A DNA stretch of 64,000 bases from Pelagadaptatus aseana (GTDB taxonomy: Bacteria; Pseudomonadota; Gammaproteobacteria; Pseudomonadales; Cellvibrionaceae): contig BAABNI010000008.1 in NCBI GenBank assembly GCA_040365065.1, positions 62,001-126,000 on the forward strand. The letters are read 5' to 3'. Within the stretch, counting starts at the first letter, position 1. Every line of letters begins with the position of its first letter. This document shows positions 36,107 to 45,619 of the stretch, piece by piece. Under the pieces are notes generated by a model. The model ran no database searches, had not been told where the DNA came from, and worked only from the letters and a program-made list of their open reading frames with translations. A program made the position numbers and the translations under genes.

Positions 36107-36853
36107 ATGGGTATGGCAGACGGTCTTGCTATGTACGATGACATGCAGCAATCCTCTCCGGAGATAAACGTCGAGGAATATGCGCCACTGGTAAAACGTA
36201 TTGCCCACCACATGATGGTAAGGATGCCAGCCTGTGTTCAGGTGGAAGATTTGATTCAGGCAGGAATGGTGGGATTGTTGGAAGCAGCACAGAAATACGA
36301 TGCTTCCCGAGGTGCCAGTTTCGAAACCTATGCGGGTATCAGGATTCGCGGCTCCATAGTCGATGAGATGCGGCGAGGTGATTGGGTACCGCGCTCGGTA
36401 CACCGCAATGCCCGGCGGGTGTCTGATGCCATCAATGCTGTAGAGGGCAGATTGGGCCGCGATGCTACCGATCAGGAAGTGGCCGAAGAGTTGGGCGTTG
36501 AGCTGAGTGATTATCATGCCATGTTGGCCGATTCCGCTTCCAGTCGTCTGTTCAGTTTTGAAGAATCTTACGGCGATGATGATGGTTACAGTTCTGGCGA
36601 CAGTGTCAGTATGCCGTTTGTATCCCCGTTTGATGGTTTTCAGAGAGAATCATTAAAGCAATCTCTGGCTCAGGCGATAACCCAGTTACCGGAAAGAGAA
36701 AGACTGGTTTTGGCTCTGTACTATGACGAAGAGTTGAATTTAAAAGAAATAGGCCAGATTATTGGAGTAAGTGAATCTCGGGTCAGTCAGATTCACAGCC
36801 AGGCGGCGCTGAGATTGCGTGGACGCCTGTCCGATTGGCGAGAACAGAATTGA
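36107..36853 (+). CDS. fliA: Flagellar sigma factor FliA (sigma28)
   Basis: 248 residues. Region 2 (YAPLVKRIAHHMMVRMPACV, LIQAGMVGLLEAAQKYD, FETYAGIRIRGSIVDEMRR), region 3 (VEGRLGRDATDQEVAEELG) and region 4 (LPERERLVLALYYDEELNLKEIGQIIGVSESRVSQIHSQA) are complete. FliA directs late flagellar and chemotaxis genes; the promoter at 7728-7754 is a likely target in this window. Confidence 0.98.
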   Translation: MGMADGLAMYDDMQQSSPEINVEEYAPLVKRIAHHMMVRMPACVQVEDLIQAGMVGLLEAAQKYDASRGASFETYAGIRIRGSIVDEMRRGDWVPRSVHRNARRVSDAINAVEGRLGRDATDQEVAEELGVELSDYHAMLADSASSRLFSFEESYGDDDGYSSGDSVSMPFVSPFDGFQRESLKQSLAQAITQLPERERLVLALYYDEELNLKEIGQIIGVSESRVSQIHSQAALRLRGRLSDWREQN

Positions 36854-37019
36854 CCCTGATGCTTTTTATGGTTAAGTTCTGCGCCGTTTTGAATGCATAG
36901 ATAGGCAGATGGTTGTATTTGCTTATAAAAGGTGCTGACTGAGGTAAAAACTGGCCTCAGGTGTACCAGCGACTAGACTAATTAGTAAACGGGTCCCAAA
37001 TGAGGGAGGCGAGGTAGCA
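36854..37019 (+). other. 166-base gap between fliA and cheY
   Basis: No gene. A short inverted repeat CTGAGG...CCTCAG (about 36938-36960) is visible, with no T-tract. No convincing sigma28 or sigma54 promoter was found. A GGGAGGCGAGG purine stretch before 37020 is the ribosome site of cheY. Confidence 0.5.
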
Positions 37020-37400
37020 TTGGATAAAAATATGAAAATCCTGATTGTTGATGATTTTTCGACAATGAGAAGGATTATTAAAAACTTACTGCGTGATCTG
37101 GGTTTTACCAACACTCAAGAAGCGGATGATGGTCTCACGGCGTTGCCTATGTTGCGCAGTGGCGACTTTGACTTTCTGGTTACGGACTGGAATATGCCAG
37201 GCATGACCGGTATTGATCTGCTGAAAGAAGTGCGCGCAGACGAAAAACTGTCCTCCTTGCCCGTTCTCATGGTGACCGCTGAAGCCAAGCGAGACCAGAT
37301 TATTGAGGCCGCTCAGTCAGGTGTGAATGGCTATGTTGTCAAGCCGTTTACTGCTGCTGCCTTGAAGGAAAAGATTGAGAAGATCTTTGACCGCGTTTAA
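37020..37400 (+). CDS. cheY: Chemotaxis response regulator CheY (flagellar system)
   Basis: 126 residues from a TTG start, chosen because GAGG lies five bases before it; ATG 37032 is too far from that site. Single receiver domain; phospho-Asp56 (FLVTDWNMPGMTG), DDFSTMRRIIKNLLRDLGF and VKPF (conserved Lys) are all present. When phosphorylated by CheA it binds FliM and reverses the motor. Unlike the second-system cheY this one is intact. Confidence 0.97.
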   Translation: MDKNMKILIVDDFSTMRRIIKNLLRDLGFTNTQEADDGLTALPMLRSGDFDFLVTDWNMPGMTGIDLLKEVRADEKLSSLPVLMVTAEAKRDQIIEAAQSGVNGYVVKPFTAAALKEKIEKIFDRV

Positions 37401-37430
37401 ACCTCAATAAATTATAAAAAAGGCTTGGTG

Positions 37431-38228
37431 ATGGAATACAAATCCGAGTTGCATAACAACCAGGAGTTCATTGGCGAGCTTCAGGAATGTGCCAAGTTAT
37501 TGTCTGAGAAGCTCTCCAGTGATGATATGGAAGGCGCCTCTCTGGTTATCCAGAAACTGATCGAGGTCAGAGACAGAAATATATTCACCGCGGTTGGCCA
37601 GCTGACCCGAGGCCTGCATAGCGCCATCGTTAACTTTAATGTGGATGGCGATTTAACCAGCGAACCCCCCGATATCACCAGTTCTGAAATCAAGGACGCT
37701 TCCGATCGCCTCAACTATGTGATCGAAACCACTCAAAATGCGGCAGACAAAACCATGGACAAGGTGGAAGCGTCGGCTCCCATAGCTTTGAGTCTTGGTG
37801 AAGAAGCCGGAAAATTGAAAAAAGAGTGGGCGCGTTTGAAAAGTCGTGAAATGACGGCTGAAGAATTTCGTGAAGTCTACAAGCGCATTGATACCTTCTT
37901 TGGCGAAATGGAAGCAGGCAGCAACGAACTCAACCAAAATCTTCAGGACATTATTCTGGAGCAGGGCTTTCAGGATCTGACCGGTCAGGTGCTGACCAAA
38001 GTGATTGGGCTGATCCGTGACGTTGAGTCCAGCTTGGTTGATTTGGTGAGAATTGCCGGACAGGTAGAAGAAATTACAGGTTTGGTTGAGCCTGCCGATA
38101 CAGAAGCAGAGGCCGATACTGAAAAGGTAGTTGAGGCCGAGGGACCACAGATCCATGCCGAAGAGAGGGACGATTGTGTCTCTGGCCAGGACGAAGTGGA
38201 TGACTTGCTTTCAAGTCTGGGTTTCTGA
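37431..38228 (+). CDS. cheZ: CheY phosphatase CheZ
   Basis: 265 residues from ATG 37431 (AAGG seven bases upstream; GTG and TTG codons just before it are alternatives). Long helical hairpin with the catalytic segment LQDIILEQGFQDLTGQVLTKV, and the C-terminal CheY-binding peptide GQDEVDDLLSSLGF. Removes phosphate from CheY. The variable acidic linker before the C-terminal peptide is typical. Confidence 0.97.
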   Translation: MEYKSELHNNQEFIGELQECAKLLSEKLSSDDMEGASLVIQKLIEVRDRNIFTAVGQLTRGLHSAIVNFNVDGDLTSEPPDITSSEIKDASDRLNYVIETTQNAADKTMDKVEASAPIALSLGEEAGKLKKEWARLKSREMTAEEFREVYKRIDTFFGEMEAGSNELNQNLQDIILEQGFQDLTGQVLTKVIGLIRDVESSLVDLVRIAGQVEEITGLVEPADTEAEADTEKVVEAEGPQIHAEERDDCVSGQDEVDDLLSSLGF

Positions 38229-38256
38229 ATAAAGTTTTACTGCTGAGGAGCCATTG

Positions 38257-40555
38257 ATGGGTTTCGGAGATGACGAAGATATTCTGCAGGATTTCCTGGT
38301 AGAGGCTGGTGAAATTCTGGAGCAGTTGTCAGAGCAGCTGGTCGATCTGGAGCAGCAGCCTGATGATAAGGATCTGCTCAATGCCATCTTTAGAGGGTTT
38401 CACACCGTAAAAGGCGGTGCCGGTTTTCTGCAGCTCAACGAGATGGTTGAGTGCTGCCATGTAACTGAAAACCTGTTTGATATTCTTCGTAACGGCAAGC
38501 GGGAAGTGACCGCAGAGCTGATGGATGTTGTACTGCAGGCTCTGGACACAGTTAATGGTCAATTTGAGCAGGTATCTCAGCGTGTTGATGTGGATACCGC
38601 GCCCCCCTGAATTGATTGCTCAGCTCGAGCGTCTGGTCTCCTGTGAAGATCTTGCTGAAGGTGGCGCTCCTGCCGCTGAAGCACCTACGCCCGAAGCAGC
38701 TGCTCCTGAAGCTGAAGCGGCACCTTCGTCACTGGGTACTGGACAGGGTGAAGGCGATATCACCGACTCAGAATTTGAAGAATTATTGGATGCCATAAGC
38801 GATGATGATGCATCGGCTACAGCGCCAGCGGCTGCCGAGCCTGCTGCTACGCCGACTGCATCCGACAGCGATGAAATCACTGAAGATGAATTTGAAGCCT
38901 TGCTTGATGAGCTGCATGGCAAGGGTAAAGGCCCCGGTGCCGGCGAAGAGGCCCAAGCCCCGGCTGCTGCGGCCCCGGCTCCCAAGGTTGCTTCTGATAG
39001 TGACGAAATCAGTGAAGATGAATTTGAAGCTCTGCTCGACGAATTACACGGTAAGGGTAAAGGCCCCGGAGCTGGTCAGCCGGCTGCTGAGGCACCGAAG
39101 CCTGCCGCCAAGGGTGGCGATGATCTGATCACGGAAGATGAATTTGATGCTCTTCTGGATCAGCTTCATGGCAAGGGCAAAGCGCCTGGTAGCGATAAAG
39201 CTGCAGAGCCAGCTGCCGCCGCTGCCCCGGCTGCTAAATCGCCAACCCCACCTGCTGCCAAGCCAGCAGCCAAGAAACCTGAGCCTGCTGCAGACAAAGG
39301 CGCTGCAGCCAAGAAAGACAGTAAGCCCAAGGCTGCGCGTGGTGGTGCCAGAGATGGCGGTGGACAGCAGGCCCCTGCACCTGCCGGTGAGACCACGGTC
39401 CGGGTAGATACCCAACGTCTTGATGACATCATGAATATGGTGGGTGAGCTGGTTTTGGTTCGCAACCGTCTGGTTCGCTTGGGAATGAAGGGCAATGATG
39501 AATCCCTGTCAAAAGCTGTTGCCAATCTTGATGTGGTGACGGCCGATCTGCAAACCTCGGTCATGAAGACCCGGATGCAGCCCATCAAAAAAGTATTTGG
39601 TCGTTTCCCTCGGGTTGTACGCGACTTGGCTCGTAACCTGAAGAAAGAAATTAACCTTGAGCTTCAGGGTGAAGAGACGGATCTGGATAAAAACCTGGTT
39701 GAGGCTCTGGCCGATCCTCTGGTGCATTTGGTTCGCAACTCGGTGGATCATGGTATCGAATTGCCGGCTGATCGCGAAGCCAAGGGTAAATCCAGAGTGG
39801 GTAAGGTCATTCTGGCAGCAGAACAGGAAGGCGATCACATCCTGCTGTCCATCACTGATGATGGTGGTGGTATGGATCCGGATAAATTGCGAGCCATTGC
39901 TGTTGAGAAGGGCGTTCTGGACGAAGACGCTGCCGCAAGACTGCCGGACAACGAGGCTTTTGCCCTGATCTTTGCGCCGGGCTTCTCCACCAAGAAAGAA
40001 ATTTCCGATGTGTCCGGCCGTGGTGTCGGCATGGATGTGGTTAAAACCAAAATTACCCAACTCAATGGTTCGATCGAAATCGATTCGGTGATGGGTGAAG
40101 GTACGCGTATCAGTATCAAGGTGCCTTTGACTCTGGCTATTATGCCGACTCTGATGATTATGTTGGGCAAACAGACATTCGCATTACCTTTGGTCAGTGT
40201 GAACGAAATTTTCCATATGGATTTGACCCAGACCAACATTGTCGATGGTCAGGAATGTGTCTCGGTTCGAGAAAAGGCTGTGCCCATTTTCCATCTGAAA
40301 CGCTGGTTGGTTCATGGTGGTGCGGCTAACCCAACGCCAGAAGAAGCCCATGTGGTTATTGTTTCTGTGGGAACCCAGCGAGTTGGCTTTGTTGTGGATC
40401 AGTTAATTGGTCAGGAAGAGGTGGTGATCAAGCCTCTGGGTAAAATGTTGCAGGGAACACCGGGAATGGCCGGTGCAACTATTACTGGAGATGGTACCAT
40501 AGCCTTGATTCTTGACGTGCCCAGCATGCTCAAGCGCTATGCAGGACACACCTGA
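38257..40555 (+). pseudogene. cheA: Chemotaxis histidine kinase CheA of the flagellar system, frameshifted
   Basis: Starts at ATG 38257 with GAGGAG six bases upstream. Hpt domain with phospho-His49 (IFRGFHTVKGGAGFLQL). The frame ends after DTAPP at 38610 because of six C (38602-38607); with five C it continues as PELIAQLERLVSCED to 40555, total 765 residues, with dimer helices, ATPase (VHLVRNSVDHGIE, SGRGVGMDVVKTKI) and CheW-like domain intact. The linker (38755-39195) holds four repeats of an EDEFEALLDELHGKGKGPG type with Ala/Pro-rich spacers. As written Hpt and kinase are separated, so it is broken, or the extra C is a sequencing error. Confidence 0.88.
38755..39195 (+). repeat. Four acidic LL-type repeats in the CheA linker
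   Basis: Repeats at about 38755-38805 (ITDSEFEELLDAIS), 38861-38945 (EITEDEFEALLDELHGKGKG), 38991-39080 (EISEDEFEALLDELHGKGKG) and 39118-39195 (LITEDEFDALLDQLHGKGKA), joined by Ala/Pro/Glu-rich spacers. They take the place of a classical P2 domain between the Hpt and dimerisation domains. Repeats 2 and 3 are almost identical in protein. Confidence 0.85.
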
Positions 40556-40725
40556 TGAGGGGTGTCGTGTTAGAAAATAATAAGCGGGTTTTTCATGGTA
40601 TCCATTTCTCGGGGCAGCGCAGCTAATAACCACATTGCCACAGGTCTGATCGGTGGGTTGGGCCTGACTTTCACGTTTGATTTTCATATCGTAGATTATC
40701 TGATGACTGATCGGGAGGTTGCATA

Positions 40726-41898
40726 ATGCCTCTTGATGTTCTGATTGTTGATGACTCCCATTTCTTTCAGCACCGTCTGACTGAAATGTTGAATGATCAC
40801 CCGGATCTCAATGTGATCGGCGTGGCATCCAATGGCCGGGAAGCGGTTGATAAAGCCAAAGAGCTCAAACCTGATCTGATTACCATGGATTATGAAATGC
40901 CGGTAATGGACGGTGTTTCTGCCATTCGCCAGATTATGGCGGATCGTCCCGTGCCAATCATGATGTTCTCATCTTTGACTTATGAGGGTGCTAAAACCAC
41001 GCTGGACGCTCTGGAGGCGGGGGCGGTGGATTTTCTGCCGAAAAACTTTGCGGAAATTTCCAAAAACTCCGAAGCACTGAAGAAAAAGTTACACAACCGA
41101 TTACTTTCGATTGCTAAGGGTGCAAGCAGTGCAGCATCCCGACCCAAGGTGCGCTTGGCCCCAGCGGAAAAGCCGGCAACCACCAAAACGACGTCAGAGC
41201 GATCGACCCAAGATGTTCGCGGTAAAAGCTCACTCTCAAGGGATTCAGGCAGCCTCAGTAAGGGCGCTCGCACTGACTTATCCTCAGCGCAGTCTGAAAA
41301 CTATCGCCCGGCGAGAACTAAACCTCTGAATAAAGCCTCGCTCAAACTGGTTGCCATTGGTGCATCAACGGGTGGGCCAGTGGCTTTAACGGATGTCCTG
41401 ACCAAATTGCCTTCCAACTTTCCCTTGCCCATCGTGCTGACCCAGCATATGCCGGAAAACTTTACTAAAGCGTTTGCCGAGCGGCTTAATCGCCAATGCC
41501 AGATTCAGGTAAAAGAAGCTGAGGATGGTGATTCGTTACGTCCGGGACTGGCTTTACTGGCTCCGGGTGGCAAGCAGATGATGATAGACCGGCGGAACTC
41601 GGTAAAAATTTTACCAGGAGATGATCGCACCAACTACAAACCTTCAGTGGATATTACATTTGGTTCCGCTGCTAATGCCTATGGCGCCGAGGTGCTGGCG
41701 ATCGTATTAACCGGGATGGGCTCTGATGGTTGTGAAGGTGCTCGCTTGTTGAAACAGCGGGGCGCTACCATCTGGGGGCAGGATGAAGCCAGTTGTGTTA
41801 TCTACGGCATGCCCATGGCTGTAGCCCGGGCTAATCTTACCGACCAGGTTTTATCACTGAAAGATATTGGCCCCAAGTTGGCGAAAGAGCTGAATTGA
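40726..41898 (+). CDS. cheB: Chemotaxis methylesterase CheB (flagellar system)
   Basis: 390 residues, ATG after GGGAGG. Receiver domain with Asp55 (DLITMDYEMPVMDG), a Ser/Thr/Lys-rich linker of about 60 residues longer than usual, and the methylesterase domain (LVAIGASTGGPVALTD, VLTQHMPENFTKAFAERL, IVLTGMGSDGCEGA). No cheR gene is next to it; as in Pseudomonas the matching methyltransferase is probably elsewhere. The motC start is two bases downstream. Confidence 0.97.
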   Translation: MPLDVLIVDDSHFFQHRLTEMLNDHPDLNVIGVASNGREAVDKAKELKPDLITMDYEMPVMDGVSAIRQIMADRPVPIMMFSSLTYEGAKTTLDALEAGAVDFLPKNFAEISKNSEALKKKLHNRLLSIAKGASSAASRPKVRLAPAEKPATTKTTSERSTQDVRGKSSLSRDSGSLSKGARTDLSSAQSENYRPARTKPLNKASLKLVAIGASTGGPVALTDVLTKLPSNFPLPIVLTQHMPENFTKAFAERLNRQCQIQVKEAEDGDSLRPGLALLAPGGKQMMIDRRNSVKILPGDDRTNYKPSVDITFGSAANAYGAEVLAIVLTGMGSDGCEGARLLKQRGATIWGQDEASCVIYGMPMAVARANLTDQVLSLKDIGPKLAKELN

Positions 41899-41899
41899 T

Positions 41900-42640
41900 A
41901 TGGATATTTTAAGCATCATAGGGGTAATCCTCGGTTTTGCCGCGCTGATCGGTGGTAATTTTATCGAGGGAGGCACGCTGCAATCACTGATCAATGGCCC
42001 CGCTGCATTGATTGTCATCGGTGGCACCGTGGGTGCGGCTCTGCTGCAAACTCCATGGTCGCAGCTGCGCCGAGCCCTGGAAGTTTTCCCCTGGGTCTTT
42101 AAGCCCCCGGCCAATATGTTTCAGGATGGCCTCTCCAGAGTCGTGCGTTGGTCTGTTGCAGCGAGAAAAGAGGGCTTACTTGGATTGGAGACGATTGCCG
42201 AAACCGAGAAAGATCCGTTTGCGCGCAAGGGGTTACAGTTACTGGTTGATGGCAGTGAGCCTGAATCAATTCGCCGGGTAATGGAAACCGAATTGGTGAT
42301 TCAGGAACAGCGGGATTTGGACTCGGTGCGTTTCTATGAATCCATGGGTGGATACTCTCCCACCATTGGCATCATCGGTGCGGTAATGGGGCTGATCCAT
42401 GTCATGCGCAATCTGGCCGATCCCAATGAACTGGGGCCGGGTATTGCCATCGCTTTTGTGGCAACTATTTATGGCGTTGCGTTTGCCAACCTGTTTTTGT
42501 TACCTGTGGCCAACAAGTTAAAAATGTGTGTTCACGAACAAGCCCAATATCGTGAAATGATCATTGAAGGCATTATTGCCATTGCTGAAGGTGAAAACCC
42601 TCGCTCCATTGAAATGAAACTCAATGGGTATTTACCCTGA
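41900..42640 (+). CDS. motC: Flagellar stator protein MotC (MotA family)
   Basis: 246 residues with four transmembrane helices. MotA-family ion channel subunit; the conserved pore region (YSPTIGIIGAVMGLIHVM, GPGIAIAFVATIYGVAFANLFLLP) and the cytoplasmic loop (EGLLGLETIAETEKDPFARKGLQLLVDG) are present. It pairs with the next gene. Named MotC because of its place behind cheB and before motD, as in Pseudomonas. Confidence 0.96.
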   Translation: MDILSIIGVILGFAALIGGNFIEGGTLQSLINGPAALIVIGGTVGAALLQTPWSQLRRALEVFPWVFKPPANMFQDGLSRVVRWSVAARKEGLLGLETIAETEKDPFARKGLQLLVDGSEPESIRRVMETELVIQEQRDLDSVRFYESMGGYSPTIGIIGAVMGLIHVMRNLADPNELGPGIAIAFVATIYGVAFANLFLLPVANKLKMCVHEQAQYREMIIEGIIAIAEGENPRSIEMKLNGYLP

Positions 42641-42661
42641 TTCAGGGATTGAGGCTCTGTT

Positions 42662-43723
42662 ATGCCCAGAAGACGCCCCGTTGAAATCAGTGTGAATCAT
42701 GAAAGATGGCTGGTCTCTTATGCAGACTTTATTACGCTGTTGTTCGCTTTTTTTGTGGTTATGTACTCCATCTCTCAGGTGAATGAGAGCAAATACCGGG
42801 TGCTTTCAGAAACCATGGTAGATGCCTTCAATGTAGATAAAAACAGGGCCATCAATCCTATACAGGTGGGGGATCCGACCTTATCCATCGATCCAAATGC
42901 AATTCATTTGATCACAGAGGATATGCTGGAAAAAGGTCAGGGCCCGGAGGCTGGTGATGGGCCCTTTGATAAATCGGCGGACTTGCCCCAATTAACCGGT
43001 CACTTTCGCGAAGAGTTTACGGACTTGGTAGATGACGAGCAGATATTGCTGCACGGCAATGAAATGTGGCTGGAGATTGAATTGAAATCCAGCATTCTGT
43101 TTGAGTCCGGCGGGACTGAACCCAGTTTACAGGCTGAAGCCATTTTTGCCGACATTGCTGAAATGCTGAAGCCATTCAATAACCCGATTCAGGTTGAAGG
43201 GTTTACGGATAATGTCCCTATAAATAATTCCCGTTTCCCCAGTAATTGGGAGTTATCTGCCGCTCGTGCTGCAGCCATTGTGCGCCTGCTGGCTGAAGAG
43301 GGTATTCCCACCCGTCGTTTATCTGCCGTGGGTTATGGCGAGCATCAGCCGGTAGCCGATAACGCCACAGAAGAGGGGCGAGCCAAGAACCGCCGTGTGG
43401 TATTGATGATAACCCGGGAAAAAGTGGATCGCCCCAATGTAAGGACATCGGAAGATATCCAACAGGTTATTGAGCCCGAAGATGCGTTTGAAAGCTCGGC
43501 ACCTTACCCTCAACCCGGCTTGGCCCGCGGCAGTGATTTGGAAGAGGTACCTTTGCTTGATTCCCGGCCGGATGCGCTGGGTATTGAATCGAATGATACT
43601 GACGAAACCGCCGATGAGGAACAATCTGGTGACCGTCTGGCGCCCATTGGTGAGATCAAACCGGTAGAAACCAAACAGGGCGGATTACTGTTTACCAGCG
43701 ACCCCGACTTGCCAAGGAATTGA
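42662..43723 (+). CDS. motD: Flagellar stator protein MotD (MotB family)
   Basis: 353 residues. One transmembrane helix with the ion-binding Asp (SYADFITLLFAFFVVMYSIS), then a plug/linker and an OmpA-type peptidoglycan-binding domain (SSILFESGGTEPSLQA, QVEGFTDNVPINNSRFPSNWEL, SAVGYGEHQPVADNATEEGRAKNRRV). The acidic C-terminal 100 residues are variable. Works with MotC as an anchored stator. Confidence 0.96.
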   Translation: MPRRRPVEISVNHERWLVSYADFITLLFAFFVVMYSISQVNESKYRVLSETMVDAFNVDKNRAINPIQVGDPTLSIDPNAIHLITEDMLEKGQGPEAGDGPFDKSADLPQLTGHFREEFTDLVDDEQILLHGNEMWLEIELKSSILFESGGTEPSLQAEAIFADIAEMLKPFNNPIQVEGFTDNVPINNSRFPSNWELSAARAAAIVRLLAEEGIPTRRLSAVGYGEHQPVADNATEEGRAKNRRVVLMITREKVDRPNVRTSEDIQQVIEPEDAFESSAPYPQPGLARGSDLEEVPLLDSRPDALGIESNDTDETADEEQSGDRLAPIGEIKPVETKQGGLLFTSDPDLPRN

Positions 43724-43860
43724 TCTGAGTAAGTCATACAACGAACTGAGTATCAGATTGGGTACGATATTTGCGTTATATCCGGTTAAAACCTGGTGAG
43801 TTTGAATCGCGCCAAAACTTTGACATAAAAACTATTTGAAAGATACATCGGGAGTTCTGC

Positions 43861-44658
43861 TTGCAAGTCTGGACCATTGCCAATCAAAAAGGTGGCGTCG
43901 GTAAAACCACCACCACGGTTACCATGGGCGGCCTGTGTGCTGAACAGGGGAAGCGCGTGTTGCTGATTGATCTTGATCCCCACGGTTCATTGAGCAGTTA
44001 TTTCAAGCAGGACCCGGATACTGTCAGTCATTCGACGTTTACCCTGTTTCAGGAGCGTAAATCTTTGACGCCGGAACTGTTGCATGAGTGCATTGTAGAC
44101 ACCCCTTTTGATAATCTATCCCTGATTCCGGCCTCAACGGCTCTGGCTACATTGGAGCGCCAGGCTATTGGGCAGGACGGTATGGGATTGGTAATTGGTC
44201 GGGCGCTGGCGATGATCCGCGATCGTTACGATCAGGTATTGATTGATTGCCCACCGTTGGTTGGGGTTTTGATGATCAATGCCCTGGCTGCCTGTGATCA
44301 GCTGTTGGTACCTGTACAAACTGAGCATTTGTCCTTGAAAGGGCTAGAGCGGATGACCCATACCTTGGAGATGATGAGTCGCTCACGCAAGAAACCACTG
44401 GACTACATCATTGTTCCTACAATGTTCGATCGCCGTACTCAGGCTTCAGTCAGCAGCCTGAGAATTATTCGCAATACCTACAGCGATCGAGTCTGGCCGG
44501 GGAAAATACCGGTGGACACCAAGTTACGTGATGCCAGTAAAGCCGGTGTCCCCCCCCATTTATTCGAGCCCGGCAGTCGCGCGGTTGAAGCCTATCGTTC
44601 GCTGATGAAATGGCAAGCCAATTATCTGGCGGAGCAAGCGTTGAGGATGCCGCTGTGA
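43861..44658 (+). CDS. parC: Chemotaxis array positioning ATPase ParC (ParA-like)
   Basis: 265 residues, TTG start with GGGAG seven bases upstream. ParA/MinD ATPase: deviant Walker A ANQKGGVGKTTTTV, LLIDLDPHGSL, VLIDCPPLVG. In Vibrio and Pseudomonas, ParC places chemotaxis arrays at the cell pole with ParP. The next gene encodes the ParP partner and starts inside its stop codon. Confidence 0.93.
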   Translation: MQVWTIANQKGGVGKTTTTVTMGGLCAEQGKRVLLIDLDPHGSLSSYFKQDPDTVSHSTFTLFQERKSLTPELLHECIVDTPFDNLSLIPASTALATLERQAIGQDGMGLVIGRALAMIRDRYDQVLIDCPPLVGVLMINALAACDQLLVPVQTEHLSLKGLERMTHTLEMMSRSRKKPLDYIIVPTMFDRRTQASVSSLRIIRNTYSDRVWPGKIPVDTKLRDASKAGVPPHLFEPGSRAVEAYRSLMKWQANYLAEQALRMPL

Positions 44659-45512
44659 CCAGCGAAACGCCACAGGACAGTTTGCAGCACTATTTTGATG
44701 ATCTGCTGCTGGATTCCTCCGTCAATGCTGCAGAGGAGCCTCGCCCGCAGCCCAAGAAGATCGAAGAACCCAAAGCAGATCCTCCAGAGCTGAGTTTTCA
44801 GGAAAAGCAAAGGGATAAAGAGGTTCAGGCCAAGGCCAAATTAGCCCGCTTGTTGTCATCAGCACCGGTACAAACAAAAACACAGACTGAAACCAGGCCT
44901 GTGGTCGATGCGTACGTTAAGGAAGCGGTCACCGAGATCGAACCGACCGTTGCAGTCGAAGAGATTGTAGAGGTAGAGCAGTCAGTAGAGGTGGAGGCTG
45001 ACTCTGTACCAGAAGAAGAGCTGATGCAATCACTGGCTTGGCTTGATAATGGTCGCCCTCGCTGGGCCCAGGAACGCTTCGATGTGTTGTTATTTTCGGT
45101 TTCCGGTCTGACTTTGGCCGTGCCTCTGATCGCATTGGGGCAGATCCAACCTTTAACCGATGAGCTAACCCCGCTATTTGGTCAGGCCGACTGGTTTATG
45201 GGGTTGCAGCCTACTCCGATGGGTAAAATACGTACGGTTAATACCGCCAAATTTGTGATGCCTGAGCGCTATGATGATGCCTTTTTGGAGAGCGCAAAAT
45301 ACGTAGTATCCATCGATGGTCTGCCTTGGGGATTGGCAGTTGATGAAGTAAATCAACCCATCACTCTGGAGCCAGAAGATGTAAAATGGCGTGGTGAACG
45401 AAGTAAACGTGCCTGGTTGGCCGGCACGGTAAAACAGCATATGTGTGCATTGATCGACATCCCCATGATGGGGCAGCTCTTGGAAAATGAAGATCATGCA
45501 AAAAAGATTTAA
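44655..45512 (+). CDS. parP: ParP-like CheW-domain protein
   Basis: 285 residues from GTG 44655, which overlaps the parC stop (GTGA); an ATG at 44610 is possible but lies far inside parC. N-terminal short motif (DSLQHYFDDLLLDS), a variable Glu/Lys/Ala-rich linker, and a CheW-like domain (FDVLLFSVSGLTLAVPLIALGQI, GLQPTPMGKIRTVNTAKFV, VSIDGLPWGLAVDEVNQPI). In Vibrio, ParP joins CheA arrays to ParC at the pole. The CheW-like part lacks the receptor-coupling look of the true CheW next door. Confidence 0.9.
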   Translation: MTSETPQDSLQHYFDDLLLDSSVNAAEEPRPQPKKIEEPKADPPELSFQEKQRDKEVQAKAKLARLLSSAPVQTKTQTETRPVVDAYVKEAVTEIEPTVAVEEIVEVEQSVEVEADSVPEEELMQSLAWLDNGRPRWAQERFDVLLFSVSGLTLAVPLIALGQIQPLTDELTPLFGQADWFMGLQPTPMGKIRTVNTAKFVMPERYDDAFLESAKYVVSIDGLPWGLAVDEVNQPITLEPEDVKWRGERSKRAWLAGTVKQHMCALIDIPMMGQLLENEDHAKKI

Positions 45513-45619
45513 CTTAGTTGGCAAACAGTCGATACACTGGCATAGAAGCTGCTATTAACTATAGTAGTGGAGTGGTGATGTTAGTTTTTTGACGCTCGAA
45601 TTATTGAGGATTTGTGGTT

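Noticed and set aside
45513..45560. Weak sigma28-like match (TAACTTAG, 11 bases, TCGATACA) before cheW
   Set aside because: Spacing fits but both elements have several mismatches; not listed as a promoter.
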